In this document: positions 16,340 through 23,352 of the stretch, piece by piece
Numbering within the stretch: the first letter of the stretch is position 1
Layout of the letters: each line of letters begins with the position of its first letter
DNA from: Mycobacteriales bacterium
GTDB lineage: Bacteria; Actinomycetota; Actinomycetes; JAFAQI01
Assembly: GCA_035550055.1 (NCBI GenBank)
Contig: DASZRO010000106.1
Span: forward strand, 1-52,056
Direction: 5' to 3'
Length of the DNA: 52,056 bases
Notes under the pieces: model-generated
What the model was told of the DNA's origin: nothing
The model's database searches: none
Seen by the model: only the letters and a program-made list of their open reading frames with translations
Position numbers and translations under genes: made by a program

Positions 16340-17139
16340 CCGGTGACCTCGCCGGGAGGTGTGACCACCAGCGCGCCGTCGGTGGTGACACCGCCCATCG
16401 AGTACCCGTGGTCGAGGGCGTCGGCGAGCGATGCCCGGACGGCGAGCCGCCATTCCAGCCCGGCCGACGGGTCACTCGCCCGCAGCGCTTCGATGTCAGC
16501 CGGCAGCGCGATCGTGCGCGCACCGATCGGCAGCGGGCCGTCGAGCAACCGGATGCGCCCCGCCGCCGCCTCGACGGTGCGGGTGCCGGTGAGATCCCAC
16601 CGCCAGACGATGCGATCGCTGCGGTCGTGCGCGTTGAGGCCGTCGGTCATCGGCCCGTAGTGATCGACCCGATAGCCCACAACCTCCGCGCCGAGCGCGT
16701 GCGAGTTGAACGTGACGTTGCGAAGGACCAACGGGTCACTGGTCCAGCTGATCGTGGCCAACCCGTGCCTGAGCGCCCATGCGCGCTGGTGTCGCTTCAG
16801 CGCCAGGCCGAGCCCGCGCCGTCTGCCCCCCGCGACGACTCCGGTGATGTGGCTGTGCAGCGACGCGTTCGCGGCAAGGAACGCCAACGATGCGGCAACC
16901 AGCTGTCCGGTGCCGTCGTAAGCGGCGTAGACGTAACCACCGCTGTCCTGCACCGCCCGCAGCAGGTTGGCGGGAACCGGCGGCTGCGACGCCCGCCAGA
17001 TCTCCTGAAGCAGCGCGGCGGCCCGCAGCGTCTCCTGCGCGGTGTCGATCTCCATGATCCGTACGCCGGCGTCAGTCGCGCTCCGGGCGGCCAGATCGGC
17101 CGCGGCGTCCACCACGGTCGCCTCACTGGCCAACGTCAC
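16336..17139 (-). CDS. GNAT-family acyltransferase, candidate D-amino acid N-succinyltransferase
   Basis: 267 residues. The acetyl-CoA/succinyl-CoA binding motif is in GVVAGGRRRGLGLALKRHQRAWAL, followed by ATISWTSDPLVLRNVTFNSHALGAEVVGY, typical of the predicted-acetyltransferase group (COG3375-like) that neighbours N-succinylamino acid racemase genes. In the known Geobacillus pathway the GNAT enzyme succinylates the D-amino acid before racemisation. It overlaps the racemase start by four bases. The start is a GTG at 17139; no Shine-Dalgarno is seen but a weak hexamer GACAGT sits six bases upstream, consistent with a leaderless mRNA. Substrate assignment rests on context. Confidence 0.8.
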   Translation of the reverse strand: MTLASEATVVDAAADLAARSATDAGVRIMEIDTAQETLRAAALLQEIWRASQPPVPANLLRAVQDSGGYVYAAYDGTGQLVAASLAFLAANASLHSHITGVVAGGRRRGLGLALKRHQRAWALRHGLATISWTSDPLVLRNVTFNSHALGAEVVGYRVDHYGPMTDGLNAHDRSDRIVWRWDLTGTRTVEAAAGRIRLLDGPLPIGARTIALPADIEALRASDPSAGLEWRLAVRASLADALDHGYSMGGVTTDGALVVTPPGEVTG

Positions 17140-17256
17140 CTGCCAACTGTCTCGTCTGCGTCCCGCTCACGCGCCGTGCGGCGGAACAGAACTCGGCGGG
17201 TTCGTTTGGCCCGTCCGGACAAACCGCCGCTGCCTGCGGAGCGCCAAACTGACCCG

Positions 17257-18348
17257 ATGGACGGCTGGGTGCTCGACTCACTCGCGGAGCTCGTGACCGT
17301 CGAGTCGCCATCCGGGGACAGCGACGCGACACGGCAAGCCGTAGAGGCGTTCGCGGACGTCGTACGCCGTCACCTCGACCCGCAATCACCCGACCGCATC
17401 GAGGTGAGCGGGCGTACCCACCTTTGCTGGACGTGGGGCGAGCCGGTGCTGTTGGTCGTCGGCCATGTCGACACGGTGTGGCCGGCCGGGACGATCGACC
17501 GGTGGCCCTTCGCCGTCGACGGAGATCGGGCGAGTGGGCCCGGCGTGTTCGACATGAAGTGCGGGCTGATCCAGGCGGTGCTCGCGCTCTCGCGGCTGAG
17601 CCGGCTCGACGGGATCCGGCTGCTGGTGACCACGGATGAGGAGCTCGGCTCGCCGACGTCGGCCGAGCTCGTCAAGGACAGCGCTCGCGGACTGCGGGCG
17701 GCGCTGGTCTGCGAACCGTCCGTCGACGGCGCGGTCAAGACTGCCCGCAAAGGCATCGCGCTCTATGAGGTGACCGCGACCGGCCGGGCGGCGCATGCCG
17801 GGCTCGAGCCGGAGAAGGGCGCCAACGCCGGCCTCGGCCTGGCGCACGCGCTGGTCGCGGTGACCGACCTCGGTGACCCGCAGCGCGGCACGACCGTGAC
17901 GCCGACGCGGCTGGAAGCCGGGACGACGAGCAACACCGTGCCGGCCGAAGGGCGGTTCGCGATCGACGTGCGCGCGGTCGAGGAGGCCGAGCTGGACCGT
18001 GTCGACCGGTCGCTGCGCGAGGTGCTGGCCGACTGCTCGAAGCGAGTTCCCGGCGTGAGCCTCGAACTGACCGGAGGCGTCAACCGGCCGCCGCTGCACC
18101 CGGACGCGTCAGCGTCGCTGTTCACCCGGCTCCGGCGCATCGACCCGGCGATAACCGGCAAGGCGGTCGGCGGCGGCTCGGACGGCAACTTCACCGCGGG
18201 CATCGGCGTACCGACGCTGGACGGGCTGGGGGCGGTCGGCGACGGAGCGCACGCCGAAGGCGAGCACGTCGTTGTCTCCGCGATCGAGCCTCGAGCCGCG
18301 CTGCTGGCGGCGCTCGTCGACGACGTTCGCGGGGGCGACGGGCGGTGA
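17257..18348 (+). CDS. M20-family metallopeptidase, candidate N-acyl-L-amino acid deacylase
   Basis: 363 residues. Zinc ligands are in place: His70 and Asp72 (VGHVDTVW), Asp99 (PGVFDMKCG), catalytic Glu128-Glu129 (TTDEELGS), Glu153 (CEPS) and His332 (GAHAEGE); the dimerisation-domain His180 (AAHAG) is also there. M20 enzymes of this carboxypeptidase-G2/ArgE/DapE type remove an acyl group from an amino acid. Divergent from GNAT and the racemase across 117 bases, it would supply the last step, hydrolysis of N-succinyl-L-amino acid. ATG at 17257 is the natural N-terminus; the open frame upstream to 16408 is antisense to GNAT. Confidence 0.88.
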   Translation: MDGWVLDSLAELVTVESPSGDSDATRQAVEAFADVVRRHLDPQSPDRIEVSGRTHLCWTWGEPVLLVVGHVDTVWPAGTIDRWPFAVDGDRASGPGVFDMKCGLIQAVLALSRLSRLDGIRLLVTTDEELGSPTSAELVKDSARGLRAALVCEPSVDGAVKTARKGIALYEVTATGRAAHAGLEPEKGANAGLGLAHALVAVTDLGDPQRGTTVTPTRLEAGTTSNTVPAEGRFAIDVRAVEEAELDRVDRSLREVLADCSKRVPGVSLELTGGVNRPPLHPDASASLFTRLRRIDPAITGKAVGGGSDGNFTAGIGVPTLDGLGAVGDGAHAEGEHVVVSAIEPRAALLAALVDDVRGGDGR

Positions 18349-19796
18349 CGACGGTGTTGCGGGGCGGGCGGCTCGTCGACCCGGCCAACGGGATCGACGA
18401 GCTCGCCGACGTTGCGATCGATGGCGGGAAGGTCGTCGCAACCGGCCCCGACCTGACCGGTGACTCTGCGATCGACGTCAGCGGGCTGATCGTCGGCCCG
18501 GGCTTCGTCGACCTGCACAGCCACACCCACTCGGTGGCCGGGCACCGCCTGCAGGCCTTCGACGGGGTGACCACCGCGCTCGACCTGGAGGCGGGCCTGT
18601 TCCCTGTCGCGAAGGCCTACGCCGACGCTGCTCGAGCGGGGCGGCCGCTCAACTACGGGTTCGCCGCGAGCTGGGGTGGCGCTCGCTCGCGCGTGCTCGC
18701 CGGGGTCGAGCAGGACGCCGACTTCCACAAGGCGCTCGATGTGCTGGGCGACCCGCGCTGGCAGCGGTCATCGACCCCGCCGGAGCTCGCCTCATGGCTC
18801 GACCTGCTCGAACGCGAGCTTGCCGACGGCGGGCTCGGCATCGGTGTGCTGATGGGGTACGCGCCCCGCTCCGATCCGGCCGAGCTCGTGGCGGTCGGCC
18901 GACTCGCCGAACGCTCGAACGTCGCGACGTACACCCACGTCCGTGAGCTCGTCGAGGCCGACCCGACCACGCCGGCGGACGGGTCGACCGAACTGACCAC
19001 TGTCGCGGCCGAGACCGGCGCACGCATGCACCACTGCCACGTCAACTCGACGTCACGGCGTCACATCGACCGGGTGCTCGCGACGATCGCCGACTCGCAG
19101 CAAGCCGGCGCGCGAGTGACCGTCGAGGCTTACCCGTACGGCGCAGGCAGCACCGGCATCGGCGCGTTCTTCCTCGCGCCGCAGCGACTGGCCGCTTGGG
19201 GTCTGGTCCCGCAGTCACTGGTCGTGGTCGCGACCGGCGAGCGGATCGCGACCGAGGCTCGGCTGCGTGAGCTGCGGGCGAACGACCCCGGCACGACCGT
19301 GCTCGTCGAGTTCCTCGACGAGCACGTCGAGGCCGACCGGCTGCTTCTGCGACGGTCGCTCAGCTTTCCCGACGCGATCATTGCCAGCGACGCGATGCCG
19401 GTGCTGTGGCCGGACGGGCGCTGGGAGAGCGAGGACTGGCCCCTGCCGCCCGGCGGTTCGACGCATCCAAGGACGGCCGGCACCTTCACCAAGACGATTC
19501 GGCTGATGGTCGGCGGCGGCGAGTGGACCTGGCGCGAAGCCTTCCGGCGCTGCGCCGCCCTGCCGGCCCGGGTGCTGGAGTACTGCCCGGCGATGACCCG
19601 CAAGGGCCACCTCGGGGTGGGGGCCGACGCCGACGTCGTCGTACTGGACCCGACGGTCGTCACCGACCAGGCAACTTTCCACGACTCGACGGCCACGGCT
19701 TCAGGCGTACGCCACCTGCTCGTCAACGGTGAGCCCGTCATCCGCGACGGCGAGCTCGTGCCGGACGCCCGACCCGGTCGTCCCGTTCGCAACTAG
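18345..19796 (+). CDS. M38-type amidohydrolase, N-acyl-D-amino-acid-deacylase-like
   Basis: 483 residues. TIM-barrel amidohydrolase: metal-binding HSHTH at residues 58-62 in PGFVDLHSHTHS, a possible bridging acid in DLEAG (Glu82), THVRE (His198), HHCHVNS (His230, His232) and SDAMPV as late catalytic Asp. The N-terminal and C-terminal beta-sandwich (VLRGGRLVDPANG, GADADVVVLDP) are typical of the dihydroorotase/D-aminoacylase branch. It probably removes the acyl group from an N-acyl-D-amino acid, which would complement the M20 enzyme whose stop it overlaps by four bases (GTGA). Dihydroorotase or hydantoinase roles cannot be excluded. Confidence 0.85.
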   Translation: MTTVLRGGRLVDPANGIDELADVAIDGGKVVATGPDLTGDSAIDVSGLIVGPGFVDLHSHTHSVAGHRLQAFDGVTTALDLEAGLFPVAKAYADAARAGRPLNYGFAASWGGARSRVLAGVEQDADFHKALDVLGDPRWQRSSTPPELASWLDLLERELADGGLGIGVLMGYAPRSDPAELVAVGRLAERSNVATYTHVRELVEADPTTPADGSTELTTVAAETGARMHHCHVNSTSRRHIDRVLATIADSQQAGARVTVEAYPYGAGSTGIGAFFLAPQRLAAWGLVPQSLVVVATGERIATEARLRELRANDPGTTVLVEFLDEHVEADRLLLRRSLSFPDAIIASDAMPVLWPDGRWESEDWPLPPGGSTHPRTAGTFTKTIRLMVGGGEWTWREAFRRCAALPARVLEYCPAMTRKGHLGVGADADVVVLDPTVVTDQATFHDSTATASGVRHLLVNGEPVIRDGELVPDARPGRPVRN

Positions 19797-19804
19797 GAGA
19801 TCTC

Positions 19805-21670
19805 ATGCGCACCCTTCGGCGGATCACCGTCGGCACGTTGGTGGCTGCCCTCACCGCGACTGGCGCGATGGCGACCGCGCCGGCAGATGCCGCCGCCCCG
19901 AAGTTCGCCTCCGAGGCCATCAGCTTCCGGTCCTTCGACGGGACGGTGCTGCACGCCGCCGTCGGCTGGTACGGCGAGCTGAAGCCGCGGCCCGTCATCG
20001 TCGAGGACGGGCCCTACTCGAGCCCGGTGAACACGCTGAGCTGGCTCGGTCCGGCGTACAACGTCGTCGAGCTGCAATGGCGCGGGACCGGCCTGTCGGC
20101 GGGGGCGCTCGACACCACCGGGCCGAATGACCAGCGAGATCTCTCGTCGTTCCTCGGCTGGGCGTGCCGCCAGCCGTGGAGCAACGGGCGGCTCGGCGTG
20201 TACGGGTTCTCGGCGAGCGCGATCGTCGCCTACAACTCGATGCACCTGCCGATGCCGTGCGTGAAGGCGTTCTCCCTGATGGCCGGCAGTGTCGACCTGT
20301 ACCGCGACCTGCTCGACATCGGCGGCATCCCGAACCTCGGCGCCGGCGCCTTCGTCGAGGCCGCAATCGGCGGGACCACCTTGCTGTCCGGCACCAAGCG
20401 CCTCGAGACCGCGCCCCAGACCATCCCGCAGACGCTCGCCGCCTATCCGGCAGCCGCGCTCGACGTGCTCGGCAACCCGACGGAGGACGGGTTCTGGCGG
20501 CAGCGCACGTTCCGCGGGGACCGCGACCGGATCCCGATCCTCGCGGATACCAGCTTCTACGACGTCGAGCCACGCGGGCCGTTCCTCGCGTTTCGCCAGA
20601 CCGAGAAGTACGGCACCCACCTGCTCGTCGACGGCGCGCACGACGGCCATCCCGCGGGGACGCCCGGACCGTTTCCGCAGTTCCGCAACTGGTTCGACCA
20701 CTACCTGCGCGGCTTGCCGCTGAGCACTGCAAACCGCCCGAAGGTGAGCCTGTACGCCTCCGACGGCAGCCGCGAACAGTTCCTCGCCGACCACGTGACC
20801 CATCTGACCGGATCGCGCTGGCCGTTGCCCGGCACGCGATGGACGCCGCTGTATCTCTCGCCGGCGCGCAGCCACAGCGTCGGCTCGATCAACGACGGCT
20901 CGCTGACCCTCGGCCGCCCTACCGGCTCGACGGTGCAGTCCTACCCGTACCTGCCGTCCGAGCCGACCGAGACCTCGGTGCACACGATCGGCGTCATTGC
21001 GGGCGCAGGGCTGGACCAGGCCGCCCAGGTCGTTCCGGCGATCACCGACCTGAGCCTGTCAGCGCCCACCTCACTGACCTACACGACGCCGCCGTTGCGG
21101 CACGCCGTCACTGCGGTGGGGCCGGCAGCGGCCGACATCTGGCTGTCCTCACTCGCACCGGTCACCGATCTCTACGTGGTCCTTGCCGACGTCCGACCGG
21201 ACGGTCAGGCGTTCCCGGTGGGTACCGGCGCATTGCGGACGGCGTACCCGTCGGTCGACGTCGCGCGTTCGTTGACCGACCGGCACGGGCAGATCGTCGA
21301 CCCGTACAACCGGTTCGCGGTCCGCGACCCTGCCGCTCCCGGCGCGATGCGTCGCTATCAGGTCGAGCTGTTGCCGATCGGCAACCACTTCGCGGCCGGC
21401 GACCGCATCCGGGTCTACATCCTCGGCGCACCCGCGGAGCAGCTGCCCTCCCCGGCGGGCGTCGACTCGGTCCGGGTGGGCGGCCTCGACGCGTCAGACC
21501 TGTTGCTCCCGACGGTGGGCGGCACCGCGCGCGGGCTTGTGACCGGAGCTCTGGTGGCTCAGCGGCGCGTGCGGCGCTTGGGACGCGACGGGAAGGACTT
21601 CCGGCCGGTCCGCAGGTCCTCGGCCAGCTCCGCCGCCTCACGCACGAACTCGTCGACCGCCGCGCGATAG
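19805..21670 (+). CDS. secreted CocE/NonD-type (S15) hydrolase
   Basis: 621 residues. A Sec signal peptide (RRITVGTLVAALTATGAMA) with likely cleavage after ADA near residue 30 puts it outside the membrane. The hydrolase core has DGTVLHAAVGWYG, EDGPY, LQWRGTGLS, the nucleophile elbow GFSASA, and DGAHDGH carrying the histidine; a C-terminal jelly-roll follows. AGGAG lies four bases before the ATG. Its last about 37 codons (from 21559) are antisense to the small membrane protein gene on the minus strand, and that Arg/Ser-rich tail looks like read-through of opposite-strand sequence. It could release peptides or acyl amino acids outside the cell for the local binding proteins. Confidence 0.85.
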   Translation: MRTLRRITVGTLVAALTATGAMATAPADAAAPKFASEAISFRSFDGTVLHAAVGWYGELKPRPVIVEDGPYSSPVNTLSWLGPAYNVVELQWRGTGLSAGALDTTGPNDQRDLSSFLGWACRQPWSNGRLGVYGFSASAIVAYNSMHLPMPCVKAFSLMAGSVDLYRDLLDIGGIPNLGAGAFVEAAIGGTTLLSGTKRLETAPQTIPQTLAAYPAAALDVLGNPTEDGFWRQRTFRGDRDRIPILADTSFYDVEPRGPFLAFRQTEKYGTHLLVDGAHDGHPAGTPGPFPQFRNWFDHYLRGLPLSTANRPKVSLYASDGSREQFLADHVTHLTGSRWPLPGTRWTPLYLSPARSHSVGSINDGSLTLGRPTGSTVQSYPYLPSEPTETSVHTIGVIAGAGLDQAAQVVPAITDLSLSAPTSLTYTTPPLRHAVTAVGPAAADIWLSSLAPVTDLYVVLADVRPDGQAFPVGTGALRTAYPSVDVARSLTDRHGQIVDPYNRFAVRDPAAPGAMRRYQVELLPIGNHFAAGDRIRVYILGAPAEQLPSPAGVDSVRVGGLDASDLLLPTVGGTARGLVTGALVAQRRVRRLGRDGKDFRPVRRSSASSAASRTNSSTAAR

Positions 21671-21969
21671 GCGGCGTCCTGGCGGCGCGAGAGGTGGATG
21701 CTCCACGCGCCGAGCGCCAGACCGAGCAGACCGATCGCCATCAGCCCACCGGAGACCAGCCACGGCATTTGCAGCGGCACGTAATAGGTACGCGCGGTGC
21801 CACGCCACGCCAGCCCGAACATCACGCCCGCGACGACCGCCAGCCCCACCAGAAGCGCGATCGCGCGTACCCCACGGTCACGGAACGGCACCAGCCAGCC
21901 GGGCAGGACGATGCTGACCGTTCGCGCGTCGAGCGCGGCCAGCCCGTCGGGGGGATCCTGGTCGGTCAC
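21559..21969 (-). CDS. small two-TM membrane protein B of the fusion-transporter operon
   Basis: 136 residues, not a family I can name. Two transmembrane helices (AIALLVGLAVVAGVMFGLAW and LVSGGLMAIGLLGLALGAW) flank a short external loop ending QMPW; then SRRQDAAYRAAVDEFVREAAELAEDL forms a likely cytoplasmic coiled coil and a basic tail. The pattern MPW/YLVSxxL-TM-SRRQD matches the gene just upstream, so the two are paralogues. The GTG at 21969 overlaps that gene's stop by four bases; residues further upstream in frame are noise. Last gene of the transporter operon; an assembly or scaffold role is a guess. Confidence 0.75.
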   Translation of the reverse strand: MTDQDPPDGLAALDARTVSIVLPGWLVPFRDRGVRAIALLVGLAVVAGVMFGLAWRGTARTYYVPLQMPWLVSGGLMAIGLLGLALGAWSIHLSRRQDAAYRAAVDEFVREAAELAEDLRTGRKSFPSRPKRRTRR

Positions 21970-22358
21970 CGGTCGATAGACCGCTGTAGGTCGTGCAGCG
22001 CTTCGGCGATCGTCTCCATCTGCCGGGCGCGCGCCGCACCGTCTTGCCGTCTGGAGCTGACGTTGATGACCACGAGGCCGGTCATGACCAGGCCGAGCCC
22101 GGGCAGCGCGGCCGAGACGAGATACGGCATCTGCCGCCACACGTCGGCCAGCCCGGCGATCTTGGACCAGGCGATGCCGAGCAGGGCGAAGCCGGCGAGC
22201 GTGAGCACCACGCCCAAGTAGGTGGGCAGCAGTGAGGCGGGGTCGCTGAGGCCTCTGAGCCGGGCGGGCCGCGCCGCGAAGTCGATCGCGCCGACCGACT
22301 CAGGACCGGGCAGGCCGGCGGTTTCCCGCACCTCGGGTGACGGCGTGACCGTGCTCAT
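21966..22358 (-). CDS. small two-TM membrane protein A of the fusion-transporter operon
   Basis: 130 residues. Two transmembrane helices (YLGVVLTLAGFALLGIAW and YLVSAALPGLGLVMTGLVVI) with the loop ADVWRQMPYLVSA between them, then VSSRRQDGAARARQMETIAEALHDLQ as a likely cytoplasmic coiled coil. It resembles the downstream protein B over the second helix and the SRRQD segment. It starts 13 bases after the anchored surface protein gene. Small coiled-coil membrane proteins in transporter operons may modulate or stabilise the complex; nothing in the sequence proves that here. Confidence 0.75.
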   Translation of the reverse strand: MSTVTPSPEVRETAGLPGPESVGAIDFAARPARLRGLSDPASLLPTYLGVVLTLAGFALLGIAWSKIAGLADVWRQMPYLVSAALPGLGLVMTGLVVINVSSRRQDGAARARQMETIAEALHDLQRSIDR

Positions 22359-22371
22359 CCCATCTCCTTCG

Positions 22372-23352
22372 TCATCCGTGTCTCATCGGAGTCGCGTCAC
22401 TCGTGAACAACCTTGTCAGGAACACCGCGACCGCGAGCAGTGCGATCGGGAAGAGAAACGCCATCGGGTACTTGAACCCGCGCGAGAACGCCACTGGCGT
22501 CGTCGCCGTGGTCGCAGGCGCTGCGATGTCCGGAGCGGCAGGCTGCACCGGCACCGTCGAGTCCCCAGGTGGCAACGTCAGCTGTGGCGGCGCCGCGGCC
22601 GTCGCGGTGGGCGACGGCGACGCTGAGGGCGAGCCGGCAGGCCCTGATTCGTCGGGCCCCGGCGCGAACTCGATCGACGTCGAGATGTGCGGCGCGCCCG
22701 CGAGCTTGCGGCCGTCGAAGGCCACCGACCAGGCGGCGGTGAGCGCGATCTTGCCCGGCCCGGCCAGAATGGCGATGCCGTCCTCCGGCTCCCCCTTGGC
22801 CCAGGCGGCGACGAACGGCGTGAGATCCACGGTGAAGTCGTTCTTCGCAGCGTCGTAGTGCAGCTTCGCGGCGTTGGCGCAGTTGACGGCCGGCAACGTC
22901 GCGGGCGTTCCCGCGGCGCCATCGGCGAACGCCGACGTGACCAGGCAGGCCTCCGCCGTCGCCGACGCGGGTGACTCGTTGCCCGCGGTGGCACCCGAAG
23001 CCAGCGGCAGCGTCATCGTTGCCCGGCGTACGTCGGCACCCGCCGGCAGCGATCCGAGGTCGGGTTCGAGGTAGGTCTGCGCGGTCTGTTGGCCAAGCAG
23101 GACGCCGACGTGAAGGGTGTTGGCCGGGTACAGCGACAGCGGCAGCGCCGGCGGACAGCCGACGGGCAGGGCGCACAGGTTGATGATCGAGGGTGCGTAC
23201 CACCCTTCGGCCGAGTCTGCGACCATGACGGTCTTCGACGCCGGCTGCCCCGTGTCGGTGACCGGAAAAGCCGACGCGGCAGCGCCGACGAGCAACCAGG
23301 ACACCGACATCGTCGCCCCGAGCGCGAGCAGGGTCGCGCGGCGCCGGCTCAT
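22372..23352 (-). CDS. C-terminally anchored extracellular beta-domain protein
   Basis: 326 residues. N-terminal signal peptide (ATLLALGATMSVSWLLVGAAASA), an all-beta region (residues about 30-235; VRRATMTLPLASGA, FTVDLTPFVAAWAKGEPEDGIAILAG) that recalls DNRLRE-type beta-sandwich domains of surface proteins, a Pro/Ser/Thr-rich stalk (GSPSASPSPTATAAAPP) and one C-terminal transmembrane helix (YPMAFLFPIALLAVAVFLTRLF). No LPxTG sorting signal is seen. It overlaps the LivHMG gene by four bases (ATGA), so it is made with the transporter and probably sits on its outer side. A ligand-capturing or docking role is inference. Confidence 0.75.
   Translation of the reverse strand: MSRRRATLLALGATMSVSWLLVGAAASAFPVTDTGQPASKTVMVADSAEGWYAPSIINLCALPVGCPPALPLSLYPANTLHVGVLLGQQTAQTYLEPDLGSLPAGADVRRATMTLPLASGATAGNESPASATAEACLVTSAFADGAAGTPATLPAVNCANAAKLHYDAAKNDFTVDLTPFVAAWAKGEPEDGIAILAGPGKIALTAAWSVAFDGRKLAGAPHISTSIEFAPGPDESGPAGSPSASPSPTATAAAPPQLTLPPGDSTVPVQPAAPDIAAPATTATTPVAFSRGFKYPMAFLFPIALLAVAVFLTRLFTSDATPMRHG

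Noticed and set aside
22372-23352. Sortase-anchored wall protein
   Set aside because: No LPxTG-like motif before the C-terminal helix; a plain membrane anchor fits.
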